Positions 19,241 through 29,944 of a stretch of 64,000 bases of DNA are shown piece after piece; the first letter of the stretch is position 1, and each line of letters begins with the position of its first letter. The notes beneath the pieces are model-generated. The model was not told the origin of the DNA, did no database searches, and saw nothing but the letters and a program-made list of their open reading frames with translations. Source of the DNA: Episyrphus balteatus (taxonomy: Eukaryota > Arthropoda > Insecta > Diptera > Syrphidae); NCBI RefSeq assembly GCF_945859705.1, contig NC_079134.1, positions 65,760,437 to 65,824,436 of the forward strand, given 5' to 3'. The translations under genes were made by a program, and so were the position numbers.

Positions 19241-22200
19241 ATGGGTAAAACACTAAATCAGTCAAGTTTGACTGAGTTGAAGGCGGAATTAACTAAGCGA
19301 GGTCTTCCTACTGCTGGATCGAAAAATGATCTCATTATTCGTCTACAGGATTATTTAACCCAGAAAAACGAAGATTTGGATACATTTCAATTCGAAGTTG
19401 AAATGATAGAAGAACGAGTAAGTACTAGTTCCGATATGTCATCCATGATGGCTGTTCTCCTTGCAAAATTTGAAGAACAGAAAGATCAAATGGAACAACA
19501 ACGTAAAGAACAAAAGGATGAACAGAAGAATGTTCTCGAACAAATAGAAAAACAACAGAGTAGTGTTCTAGAAAAAATCGAGTCGCAACAAACAGAACAA
19601 AAGAGTGAAGAACAGAATCTTCTCGAAAAATTGGAAACCCAAAAGAACCTTCTAGATGAACAGAAAAACCTCATCGAAGGTAAGCTTGATGCTATCGAGA
19701 ACAAGTTCGTTGCTCTTGATGCTTCCATCAAAGGTGTTGAAAAACAATCTCAAGAAAAGTTCGAGAAAGTTGAAGAAAAACTCGAGAAAGTAGAAATAAA
19801 ATTCGATGACAAATTGAAAGGAATGGAAGTTAAAATGCAAAGTTTTATCGAAGAACTTGACAAAGTTCGAAAAATTAAGGTGCGAGAAAGTTCTGGTGAG
19901 TATTTAAAGAAGAAAGAAATGCATCCACCAACCTTTGATGGACAAAGTTCTTGGTCGATCTACAAGAAACAGTTTGAGGCAGCTGCCACAACAAATGGCT
20001 GGGATGACGAAGACAAATGTATAGCGCTGACTCTTGCTCTTAGAGGTCCTGCTGCTGAGTTGTTACAAACTTTACCACCAGAAAAGAATGGTAACTTTAA
20101 CGCTCTTGTCCAGGTCATTGAAAAACGCTTTGGAGATGGCCATATGCAGGAAGTCTTCCGCGTCCAACTCAATACAAGAGTCCAAAAAAGAGGAGAAACT
20201 CTGCAACAACTTCAAGCAGATATTGAAAGGTTGGCTCATCCGGCATATCCGACAGCAGGAGACGACATTATCAAATAGTTTGCGACAGAAGCCTTTGTAC
20301 GTGCTGTATCTGATATAAATCTTCAGCGAGTAATTCGAACAGATGGAAAACGTTCCTTTCCTGAAGCATTAGCGTTTGCACTGACTATGGAAGCAGCAGA
20401 ACAGGCTTCTCAAGGCGTTCATTAGGTAAGAGAAGTTACAGTGGAGGAATTCTCTTGTCAAAAACTCGCATTCCAAAGAAACCAGCGAGACGGAACTGCT
20501 CGATGCTGGAACTGTAACAAGACAGGACATCTCCAGCGGCAGTGCAGATTGCCACCAAGAAGAACTGCTTGCGAACACTGTGGAAACAGGAATATTGCCC
20601 AACAACAGGTAAGCGATACAACTAACACTCATGCTCATCTTGATTCCCGGCAGAAGCTGGTTTCTGGTATCGATGGCCCCAGAACCACAATTCAAGTCTC
20701 ACAGACTAAACGAGACAACAAAAGTCTGACAGTGGAGGCGACCATAAACAACAAACAACACGTGGCTACAATTGACACCGGTGCCACCGCCTCTATTGTA
20801 CGAAGAGACTTGGTGAAGATGACATGGCTACATAACACCAACAGCTACCGTCTGAAGACCGCTACAGGAGAAGCAGCAAGGGTGTACGGTGAAGTTCGTC
20901 TTACGATCCGTATGGCAGAACTAGAGTTTTCGCATGTGTTTTTGGTGGTAGATATATGTGACGAGTGCATCATTGGAATCGACTTCATGAAGGACCATTA
21001 AATCATTTTGGATATAGGTAATCAAGTCCTGAAATACAGAAATGTGGAGATCCCAATGGTCTATGGCAACGAAAATTCAAAAACAATTAGAACTGTCATC
21101 AAAGAAGACATGTGCCTGCCTCCTTCTTCAGAAGTTTTTGTGTGGACGAAACTAAAGGGGAATATTGGAAGCCATCGATACCTCATGGTTGAGCCAGAAG
21201 TTGAGTAAAGTTCCCAAAACGTCATCATCGGGAAGACTCTTGTGGCACCTAAGAACAACATGGTACCTGTACGGACACTTAACATCAAACCGTACCCAAT
21301 CAAGCTCAAGAAAGGAGAAGTTGTTGGGCAATGTGAATCTGTGGCCGCAATAACTAGGATCAACGAGGTGGATACACAGATGACTATGAACTCGGAGAAA
21401 CTAAAGAAACAAATTCTCAAATCAGAAAACTTGAGTCAACATCAGCTTAATGTTGCGGGAAGTCTTCTTCATGAAAATGCTGATATTTTCTCTTCACCCA
21501 GCGGGCAATACGGCCGGACACAACTGGTGCAGCATCGAATCGATACAGGAGATGATAGGCCGATTCGTCAACCAGCAAGACGTCTCCCATTGGCCAAACA
21601 AGGTGAAGTTGAAGAAATGATAACAACAATGAAGAAAGACGGGCTAATCGAAAATTCCAAAAGCCCTTGGGCATCACCGGTAGTTCTCGTCAAAAAGAAG
21701 GATGGAAGCACTCGATTTTGTGTCGACTATCGCAGGCTGAATGATGTGACGAAGAAAGACAGCTACCCACTGCCAAGAATCAGCGATACTCTAGATGCAA
21801 TGGAAGGAGCACAATGGTTTTCGACTTTGGATTTGAAGAGTGGCTAATGGCAGGTAGAAATCCATCCAGAGGATCGGGAGAAGACGGCTTTCTCCACAGG
21901 GAATGGTCTGTGGCAGTTTAACGTCATGCCGTTTGGGCTATGCAATGCCCCAGCTACTTTTGAGCGCTTAATGGAGTGCGTTTTAAATGGATTAACCTGG
22001 AAATCTTGCCTAGTCTATTTGGATGATGTCATCGTTTACGGGAAAACATTTGATGACCATTGTAAAAACCTGAAGGCTGTATTCCAAAGGCTACGAGAAG
22101 CACATCTAAAGTTGAATCCAAAGAAATGTGCACTTTTCAAGACCGAGGTTAAATATTTGGGGCATATCATCTCATCCCAAGGAGTGAAGACTGATCCTGA

Positions 22201-24138
22201 AAAAGTTGACACTGTGAAGAACTGGCCAACCCCTCAGGACAAGCATCAACTTCGGAGTTTCCTTGGTCTGGCAACGTACTATCGACGATTTGTGAAGGAT
22301 TTTGCGAGAATCGCCAAAAGCTTGCACCAACTTAAGGAGAAGGGTAAACCCTTTAAATGGTCAGGTGAGTGTGAGAAAAGCTTTCAGAAACTGAAGCTGC
22401 GGTTATGTGAAGCTCCTGTGCTGGCCTATCCGACTCCAGGCAAACAGTTCATCATTGACGCAGATGCAAGTAATGTTGGAGTTGGTGCTGTTTTAACGCA
22501 AGTTCATGACGGAGAAGAAAAGGTCGTTGCCTATTTCAGCAAGGTACTATCGAAACAAGAAAGAAACTATTGCGTGACCAGAAGGGAACTTCTAGCTCTA
22601 GTATTGGCAACAAAGCACTTCCATAAGTACATCTATGGACAGAAGTTCCTTCTTCGCACAGATCATGGTGCACTAAATTGGCTTTTGAAATTCAAAAATC
22701 CAGAGGGCCAAGTAGCAAGATGGATCGAAATACTTCAGACGTATCAATGTCAGATTCAACATCGAAGAGGAAAACTGCATTCAAATGCAGACGCATTATC
22801 TCGGCGCCCGTGCAATCAAGACTGCAAGCATTGCACACGTCTAGAAGAAAAGGAAGTTGTCGCTGTTAGAAGAACGAGAGCTGATCCCATTTGCGGCTGG
22901 AGTAATGAAGAACTCAGAATGGCCCAACAGGAAGATTCGGACATCGAACCCATCCTTGCATGGAAGGAACATCAAGAGAAACCAGAATGGGCCGACATCT
23001 CCGACCGAAGCCCCACTCTAAAAGCATATTGGGCACAATGGGACTCACTTCATGTGCAAGAAGGGCTACTCAGGCGTAAGTGGGAATCCGCAGATAGTAA
23101 ATCCTATGTAATGCAGCTAGTCGTACCTCAGTCAAAGATAAATGATGTTCTCCGAGAGATGCACAGTGGAACTTCTGGAGGCCATTTAGGCATCAACAAG
23201 ACGCTGGAAAAGCTACGACAGCAATTCTACTGGTTACGTATGAGAGAAGACGTTGAAAAGTGGTGCCGAAAATGTGATACTTGTGCCGCTAGCAAAGGAC
23301 CAGCTAGAAAAATCCAAAGCAAGATGCAGCAGTACAATGTGGGTGCACCTTTTGAGAGAATTGCAATAGACGTAGCAGGTCCTTTTCCCGAAACCAACAA
23401 CGGAAATCGATACATCCTTGTAGTGATGGACTACTTCAGCAAATGGCCTGAGGCATTTGCCATTCCAAACCAGGAAACCAAAACAGTTGTGGATAAGATT
23501 GTCTTTCATTGGGTGAGCAGGTTCGGAGTACCCATGGAACTTCATTCCGACCAAGGAAGGAACTTCGAATCTAAGATTTTTCAAGAGGTTTGCTCACTCC
23601 TTGGCATCAAGAAGACGCGAACAACACCGCTTCATCCACAATCTGATGGGATGGTTGAGCGATTTAACAGGACACTTAAGGAACACCTGTCAAAAGTAGT
23701 CAATGATAATCAACGAGACTGGGACCGACATATTCCATTGTTCTTGATGGCTTATAGAAGTGCAACACATAGTTCTACTGGACATACACCATCGGAAGTC
23801 CTCTTTGGCTCAACAATACGCCTGCCAAGTGAGATAAAATTTGGAAGTGTTCCAAACGAGCCACATGAAATGGATGAGTACGTAGATAACCTGAAAGGAA
23901 CACTGGCTGACATTCACCAACGGACAAGGACAAATATAAAAGCGTCTAGTGACAGGATGAAAACAAGATATGACGCACGAGCGACAGCAACAGGGTTTCA
24001 AGAAGGAGAACTTGTGTGGTTTTACAATCCCCACCGACAAAAGGGACTATCACCGAAGCTACAACAAAACTGGGAAGGCCCTTACACAGTAATAACCAGA
24101 ATTAACGACGTGGTTTACCGTATACAAAGAGGGGTAAG
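19241..24138 (+). pseudogene. Gag-Pol polyprotein of SAP-Gypsy copy 1, five in-frame stops
   Basis: A single reading frame without frameshift covers Gag and Pol but is interrupted at 20276 (TAG), about 20423 (TAG), 20999 (TAA), 21206 (TAA) and 21845 (TAA). Order: SAP-like DNA-binding motif (SLTELKAELTKRGLPTAGSK, residues about 8-27), long K/E/Q coiled coil (60-215), capsid-like region, CCHC knuckle CWNCNKTGHLQRQC (near 20503), protease with IDTGATASIV (near 20770), and reverse transcriptase with YLDD at 22016-22027. RNase H and the integrase HHCC finger (near 23155-23290) follow, then the integrase DDE core (IAIDVAGPF, LHSDQGRNF, GMVERFNRT). It makes the virus-like particle and the copying and inserting enzymes in intact relatives. 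Here it is dead by nonsense mutation, and its last part is deleted. Confidence 0.92.
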
Positions 24139-24185
24139 AGATTCCGGTATAAAAGGGCAGCGTAGACACCGACCGGATACAGTTT
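24139..24185 (+). repeat. 3' LTR fragment, part 1
   Basis: agattccggtataaaagg and following bases match the middle of the 5' LTR from about 18843. Pol sequence is fused directly to it, showing a deletion of the pol end and U3. Confidence 0.85.
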
Positions 24186-24460
24186 TTTTTTTTTTTTTTT
24201 CATTTATTACGTATTTTTATATACTAACACAGTAAGATAAATCTTATAAAATAGTGCAAGTTTGTGAATAATATAATACATGGAATATAAAAAAAATTAT
24301 TGTACATGTTTAGTCCTTTATTATGGACAGTTAAATTGAAAAGGATAATGTACTATTAATAATAAATAGATGTAAACCTAGAAGGCAAGAAATAGATAAG
24401 GAAATTGAAGCTTAGAAAGAAAGAGATAGAAAAAAAAAAGATAGACTATAAAAGGTTAAG

Positions 24461-27262
24461 TTAGTTGCTTTGTTGTTTTAAAAATTCCATTAGTTCGTTG
24501 TGAAAATTATTGATGCTACTTATTTTTCTCAGAGAAGATGGGAGTGAGTTCCAGAGTCGGATGGCGGCGATGAAGAATTGACGTTCAGATGTCAGGCAGT
24601 TGAATCTAGGGAGTATTAAATAGATCGCACGGTTTGATTCCGCGAAGCGAAGAATCTCGAAAAGATAATTTGGTTCGCGTGATTGAATTATATTATAAAG
24701 CATTTTAAGGGTTCGAAATTGAAGGAAGTTTTCAAATGACATATCAAGAAGGCTCATACTCAAGTGCGAAACATGATCATATTTTCTAAGTCCGTAGATA
24801 TAACGAATGGTGCTATTGAAAGCGACTTTTAGTTTTTGTTTACAAAACGAATCACAGTTTAGGAAAATTTCACAACCCTGAGTAAGTACGGGTATTATTA
24901 GGGTTTTTGCCAGCATAAATCGTGTATTTATTGGGGTGTATTGTTGGAAAGTCCAAAGAGTGCGGAGAACTCCATAAGTTTTTCCGACAATAGAGTAAAT
25001 ATGATTGTTCCATGTTAGTGTTCGGTTAAAGATCATTCCTAAATTCTTGGCTGTGCTTACGAATTCTAGTGCAATGTTGTTTAATGTAATTGGTGGGAAG
25101 TAGGTTAAATCCAAGGGTTTTTTCGAAATTACCAAACATTTGCATTTATTGGGATTGAGACTTAAGCCGTTGCTATTTGACCAACCAAAAATCAAACCAA
25201 GCTCCTCATTAATTGTGAATACGCAATTCTCAATTAGGCCGAGTGAACAGCTTTTGTATATTTGGATGTCATCGGCATAAAAGTGCCTAGATGATTGTGA
25301 AATTATGGACGCGATTTCATTTATGTATAGGGAGAAGAGGAGTGGTGCCAGTATGGATCCTTGGGGAACACCTCGGGGAACAGGAAGGAAACTTGAATAA
25401 TTACCAGCAAGATACACAGCTTGCATTCTGCCACCTAAGTAGGATGCGATTAGTTTGATTGCATCAGAAGACAGATTGAAGGAGAACTGTAGTTTTCTTA
25501 GAAGAAGAGAATGATTGACCATGTCAAAGGCTTTCGAAAAGTCTAGAAGGACCAAAAAGGTAACATCGTTGTCGTCAAGACTTTTCCTGATATCCTCGAC
25601 CACTTTCATAAGCGCAGTAGTGCAACTGTGTTTGGGTCGAAATCCCGACTGAATGTCAACTAACAGTTTATTCCTCATAACATACTCGTTTAATTGTTTT
25701 TGCATTACTCTTTCGCAAACTTTAGAAAGGAAGGGGAGAATAGAGATCGGTCTGAATTCATTACATACTGCATTTTTAGGAATGGGTATAATTTTGGCCA
25801 ATTTCCATTGACTTGGAAAGATACCGGTGGTAAGAACACTGTTGAGGATGTGTGTAACGAAAGGCAGCAGATATGGCATTATGGCTTTAAGAAAGATGGG
25901 ATTAATTTCATCAACTCCGACTGCATTTGATTTCACTGAAAGAATGCATTCCAAAACATCAAGATCACTTACACCAGAAAAACAGAATAATGAGCGTGAA
26001 AAGGAAACAGCTGGAACCTCATTATCAAGCAATAGTGGGATAGATAGAGGATTTAGGAATTTTTGATTTAATTCATCAATGTCAATATTAGGTTGAGATT
26101 GAGGTTTTTGTTTCCCAAGTCCAAGCTCACGTAAATTTTTCCAAAGCTTCTTACCATCGGTTTTAGTTTGGAGGTGACTTGCAAAATGATGTTTTTTTGC
26201 TGTTCTTATCTCTAAGACCACTCGATTACGCAATGCTTTATAGACTTCCTGAAATTCAATAACCCGAGTACGAACCCATCGCCTATATGCTTGGTCACGT
26301 TGATTAATAAGATCTTTAATTATATTTGTGAACCACGGTTTTGAAACATTACGAGTTTTAATTTGTTTTAGTGGGACATGGGTGTTATACAAATATAAAA
26401 TGTTTGTGTTTAAGAACTCAACTTGGTCGTTTGGTGACGATAATAAGTAAATATTTTCCCATGGTATGGAACGAATGTCAAGTTCGAGAGAGGTTTTATT
26501 AATATTTTTAAAATCTCGTTTAAAAGATAAAGGGTTATTAGGTCTATAGATAGTTTCGAAATCAAATGTAAGGAATATGAGATCATGGTGTGAGAACGTT
26601 GGAGCGTTAAGTTGGTTGTAGAATAATACCCCATCAAAGCTGTTAACAAGAAAGATATCTAGCAGAGTACTCGAAGTTTGAGTAAAGTGAGTAGGTACTG
26701 TAGAGTTTACGAGATGCAGGTCAAAGGTGCTCATTTGTTCGCAGAAGTTATCATCAGCTAGAATATTATTATTCAAGTCACCACAAACTATTATATTTGG
26801 TGATATGGTATTGATTTCATCAACTATATTATAAAAGGGCTCAAGGTCAACATACCTATTAGGTCTGTAAACTACCCCCAGAAGAAGACTGCTCTCTACA
26901 CCAAATATATTTATGAATAAGTATTCGTATGATGAACTCGCAGACGAGTGACAAACCTTTCTACAGGCTAACCCCTCTTTTATAAAAATCGCAACCCCAC
27001 CACCTCGACTGCATCTATCAGACCGAAAGAGCATGTAACCATTTAATTTATAAGAGATATCTTCAATGTCAGGAGAAAACCACGTTTCAGAGATGCAAAT
27101 TGCATCTATATTCGATTTTTCAAATAAAAAGCGAAATTCTTCGATTTTCGGAAACAAACTTTGAGCATTTATATGAACAATTTTTAGGCCCATAACTCTG
27201 TTGCAAAAAATATTGAGCATAATTTTTAATGAAACATCCCCACTGTCCTCTCTGAAACTCAT
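24461..27262 (-). CDS. ORF2p: endonuclease-reverse transcriptase of a CR1-like LINE
   Basis: Uninterrupted frame of about 930 codons. The start is taken at the ATG at 27262, with another in-frame ATG a few codons later. The N-terminal apurinic-type endonuclease shows VHINAQSL, ISETWFSP, RGGGVAIF, GVVYRPN, CGDLNNN and SHHDLIFL, with the catalytic Asn, Glu, Asp and His blocks in order. Reverse transcriptase follows with EFRPISILPFLSKVCERV, FLVLLDFSKAFDMV, GVPQGSILAPLLF and FYADDIQIY (near 25270), thumb YIYGLRKYDHVSHL and tail IRLWNSLPSSLRK. No RNase H, which separates it from the LOA-like element. It nicks target DNA and copies its RNA in place. All key residues are present, so it may be active. 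Confidence 0.92.
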   Translation of the reverse strand: MSFREDSGDVSLKIMLNIFCNRVMGLKIVHINAQSLFPKIEEFRFLFEKSNIDAICISETWFSPDIEDISYKLNGYMLFRSDRCSRGGGVAIFIKEGLACRKVCHSSASSSYEYLFINIFGVESSLLLGVVYRPNRYVDLEPFYNIVDEINTISPNIIVCGDLNNNILADDNFCEQMSTFDLHLVNSTVPTHFTQTSSTLLDIFLVNSFDGVLFYNQLNAPTFSHHDLIFLTFDFETIYRPNNPLSFKRDFKNINKTSLELDIRSIPWENIYLLSSPNDQVEFLNTNILYLYNTHVPLKQIKTRNVSKPWFTNIIKDLINQRDQAYRRWVRTRVIEFQEVYKALRNRVVLEIRTAKKHHFASHLQTKTDGKKLWKNLRELGLGKQKPQSQPNIDIDELNQKFLNPLSIPLLLDNEVPAVSFSRSLFCFSGVSDLDVLECILSVKSNAVGVDEINPIFLKAIMPYLLPFVTHILNSVLTTGIFPSQWKLAKIIPIPKNAVCNEFRPISILPFLSKVCERVMQKQLNEYVMRNKLLVDIQSGFRPKHSCTTALMKVVEDIRKSLDDNDVTFLVLLDFSKAFDMVNHSLLLRKLQFSFNLSSDAIKLIASYLGGRMQAVYLAGNYSSFLPVPRGVPQGSILAPLLFSLYINEIASIISQSSRHFYADDIQIYKSCSLGLIENCVFTINEELGLIFGWSNSNGLSLNPNKCKCLVISKKPLDLTYFPPITLNNIALEFVSTAKNLGMIFNRTLTWNNHIYSIVGKTYGVLRTLWTFQQYTPINTRFMLAKTLIIPVLTQGCEIFLNCDSFCKQKLKVAFNSTIRYIYGLRKYDHVSHLSMSLLDMSFENFLQFRTLKMLYNIIQSREPNYLFEILRFAESNRAIYLILPRFNCLTSERQFFIAAIRLWNSLPSSLRKISSINNFHNELMEFLKQQSN

Positions 27263-27507
27263 ATCATTTTCACTCAACTCTGTACTGGTAAACTCTCATG
27301 CGAGAAAAAAGTAACATGCATTTAATATAACAAATAAACACAAAGCAACCACTTTTACATAAATCGAAGGTGATACAGAAATTAAAAAATAATAAAGAAA
27401 AAAATAAAGAAGAGAAAAAAGAGAGAAAGAAAAAAAAGAGAGATAAAGTTATAGAGAGTAAATAAATAATAACAATTAATGATGTGCTGGTGCGCTTAAC
27501 TTTTATC

Positions 27508-28461
27508 TTAGTGGTGAGCTTCTTCATCATGATAAGTCGTCGTCGCTTTGTCGGCAAGTGCTTTCATAATTGCATTGTTGTTTATGAGTAGGCTATCGGA
27601 ATCTTCTCTCTCCTTAACAAAAATTGAACCAGAGCGTGTAAAAACGCTGAAGAGTAACCCATTCTGTTTTAGTCGCATTGCCTCTTTAAAATATGAGCGG
27701 TTTCGGGGTGTCAAACTTGCTTGCAGGTAGATATTGTTTCTCTGACTTGTGTCATCATCATCATTTTTTTTTGCTTGCACTTTAACACCAATGTCTTCCA
27801 ATTTGAGTTGTCTTTGATTGTTCTTGTGGAAGTTAGCAATACATTTTAAAACCATGTTTCGTTCGTGTGGAGCGCCGAATTTGAGAACGATGGGGGAGTT
27901 GTGCAGAGGGTTTTTGTTTCTCATCTTGATTCTAAAAGCTGCGTTCAGAGGAGGAGGGGTGCATTCGATGGCATTACATATGTTGTTGTATATAGATGTG
28001 ATGTTTTCATTATGGAGTTCCGGGATGCCGAGGAGCACGGCGTCAGAGGAAACTTCTCTTCGTTCGTAAACGTCACATCTCTTTTGTAGGTCTGTTACTT
28101 CATCATTAACGATAGTGAGAGATTCTGATTCAAGGCGTGATTCTAATATTTTAACTCGGTCTTTAAGTGCATCCACCGATGTGTTTGCTTCGGTTATAAG
28201 AGCAAATAAGTTGTTTTCGATGGTTGTTAGTTGTTTGAGAAAATCGGTCCGAAGGTCTTGGAGATCTTTTGTCAAGCGATTTAATAAATCATCAATTTTT
28301 CTCTGAACCAACTTGTCCATGTCTGAGTTGATGCTTTTAAGTACGGATGTGGGTGTCGTTTGTTTGGTGGTGTTTGTTGGAGTGCGTACTGCCGATGCGG
28401 AAGAGGTTGAGGGAGTAATTGTTTTCTGTTTCCCCGCAGATCGTAATCCGTCACGGTTCAT
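27508..28461 (-). CDS. ORF1p of the CR1-like LINE: coiled coil plus FP-like domain
   Basis: A 317-codon frame from ATG at 28461. The first ~45 residues are S/T/P-rich and basic. A heptad-like segment follows (residues about 50-135), then VLLGIPE and a domain ending NNIYLQASLTPRNRSYFKEA and SGSIFVKERED. That last region resembles the baculovirus FP-type domain found in ORF1 proteins of many insect LINEs, thought to bind nucleic acid. It lies just 5' of ORF2 on the same strand and is intact. The family match is from memory of the motif, so the domain name is less certain than its role as LINE ORF1. Confidence 0.85.
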   Translation of the reverse strand: MNRDGLRSAGKQKTITPSTSSASAVRTPTNTTKQTTPTSVLKSINSDMDKLVQRKIDDLLNRLTKDLQDLRTDFLKQLTTIENNLFALITEANTSVDALKDRVKILESRLESESLTIVNDEVTDLQKRCDVYERREVSSDAVLLGIPELHNENITSIYNNICNAIECTPPPLNAAFRIKMRNKNPLHNSPIVLKFGAPHERNMVLKCIANFHKNNQRQLKLEDIGVKVQAKKNDDDDTSQRNNIYLQASLTPRNRSYFKEAMRLKQNGLLFSVFTRSGSIFVKEREDSDSLLINNNAIMKALADKATTTYHDEEAHH

Positions 28462-28801
28462 TATACCAACACAAAAAAAAATGGGACTAAGAGTATTTTA
28501 TCAGAATTTTTAAGAGTGTGGATACCAATGACACGTTGTCAATCAGACCAAAGGGAAAAAAAAAAAAAACTTTTACATATAAGAAAAAAAGACTTGATTT
28601 TAATTTTTCTTTAAAAGAACTATTTAAACTTTAATTATCGCAATTAATTCGTTTTTTTTATTTTTTAACTGGTCCAAAGTATCACTTTTCACGCTTTGAG
28701 TCTTTTAATATGATTTTTTAAATGCAAATAAAAATGTTTTGCCGAGCGAACTTTTTTTGACGTCTATTCGCGCTTAAACATCGAACTTTTTTTTTTTTTT
28801 T

Positions 28802-29005
28802 TTTAATCTTGAAAGTGAAAGAGTACAGTACAAAGTGAAATAAAGTGTTGCGAATTGTTAGTAGTAAATAAAGTGATTTAAAAGTGTGTTTGTTTGAGCG
28901 AATAATAAAAGTAAATTGAGTTGAAATAAAGTGTGTTCTTATTTGAACGGAAATATAAGTGGAAATTAAATAAGTTTTATTGTGAACCCGGAATAAAACA
29001 TTACA
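28802..29005 (+). repeat. 3' LTR fragment, part 2
   Basis: Matches the 5' LTR from aatcttgaaagtg to its end ATTACA almost base for base. It is followed by GTAT, the target duplication. Confidence 0.9.
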
Positions 29006-29009
29006 GTAT

Positions 29010-29544
29010 GGTTATATCTGCGTGGAAAAGCCTATTCGACCTGTGTGGCCGAGTTGTAAGTATTATATCTGTGTGAAAAACGCCTGTGTGGCTTAGTTGT
29101 TAATATTGCATCTATGTTAAGGCATAGATAGCGCTGTGTGTCGACGTTTTGAATAAAGAAAAACTGTGTGTTTGCTCTTTAAAGGTGATCTAAGTTTGTT
29201 AAGACATAAAGTTAGTTCCACTGAGGACAGTGTATTGTCGGATGGTCGAATGTTAACCGGCAAAATACAACCACAATAAGAAGGTACATGTACAGGCAAA
29301 TCTCTCCTGTTCATTAGTTAGTTAGATAGTATTAGTGCAGGACTGCATATCGCAGCTCGGTGGATGAGGCAGAGATATTGAGTTCAGTTCTCTTTATGCA
29401 TCTGTCGCGAAAGGGCTCCCGAGTTTGTGAAAGAATTAGTTGCGTTATAGTTTATTTTCAATAAGAATTTAATTAGCAGTTTAACAATAGGTACATATAA
29501 CCAAATCAGTCAAGGTATCAAACAAACACATTCATCAAAAACAC
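29010..29544. other. Region between Gypsy and PLE, short imperfect repeats
   Basis: Two imperfect direct repeats (tatatctgcgtggaaaagcc... near 29020, tatatctgtgtgaaaaacgcc near 29068) and otherwise nothing coding. It could be the 5' leader of the PLE that follows. Confidence 0.3.
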
Positions 29545-29546
29545 AG

Positions 29547-29830
29547 AAATTAAAAGACACACAGCTAGAAAAATTGGGAGTAGTTTTCAATGATACCTAC
29601 ATGGTTTGTTAACAAAACCAACATCTCTTTTCCTAAAGAAGTAAAATGGTTACTCTCTTTAAGAGAAAAGTTTACAATCCCTGTAACACGTGAGAATTTC
29701 TCACCTATACATGTAATTGGAGATATATAGCAAAGCATAAGAACGTTTGAAGATGAAAGAGAAAAAGAAATAGCTAGATCCAGGGTTACCAACAGCAACA
29801 CACCAATGCAATCATTGGTCGCATTTATGG
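29547..29830 (+). pseudogene. PLE N-terminal region
   Basis: In one frame: NKTNISFPKEVKWLLSLREK, KFTIPVTRENFSPIHVIGD, a stop, then SIRTFEDEREKEIARSRVTN. The N..NI..P..V..LLSLG-like opening and following basic helix are typical of PLE proteins ahead of the reverse transcriptase. An in-frame TAG and earlier frame changes mark it as dead. Confidence 0.6.
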
Positions 29831-29944
29831 ATGTTTGCGTAAATTATGGCCCTCAGCTTACTATACTTCTGTTGAAACTCGACGAAAACTGGTATAGTTT
29901 CCTTAATTATACCATTAATTTGTTACTCTTAAATTGTTTATAGT

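Larger units (their letters stand above)
24184..28803 (-). mobile_element. Full-length CR1-like LINE with ORF1 and ORF2, nested in the Gypsy LTR
   Basis: Minus-strand element with a T-run at its left end (24183-24200, the poly(A) tail), ORF2, a spacer of about 250 bp, ORF1 and a 5' UTR. The interrupted LTR reads gatacagttt / aatcttgaaag, intact in the 5' LTR as gatacagtttaatcttg, so the insertion point is exact. Another T-run borders the 5' end (28787-28804). Both frames are intact, making this the best preserved autonomous element here and younger than its host. Confidence 0.88.
18600..29005 (+). mobile_element. Ty3/Gypsy retrotransposon, copy 1 (SAP-Gag family), with nested LINE
   Basis: 5' LTR 18600-19090 (TGTAAC...ATTACA), primer site, one gag-pol frame with stops, and a truncated 3' LTR ending ATTACA at 29005. 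GTAT flanks both ends (18596-18599 and 29006-29009), the short duplication expected of Ty3/Gypsy. A 4.6-kb CR1-like element sits inside the 3' LTR. The end of pol, the polypurine tract and the first half of the 3' LTR are deleted, pol being joined to LTR sequence at about 24139. No envelope-like frame. Confidence 0.92.

Noticed and set aside
18600..29005. Envelope gene making the Gypsy element an errantivirus
   Set aside because: No third frame with signal peptide or membrane anchor between pol and the 3' LTR; pol is joined directly to LTR sequence.
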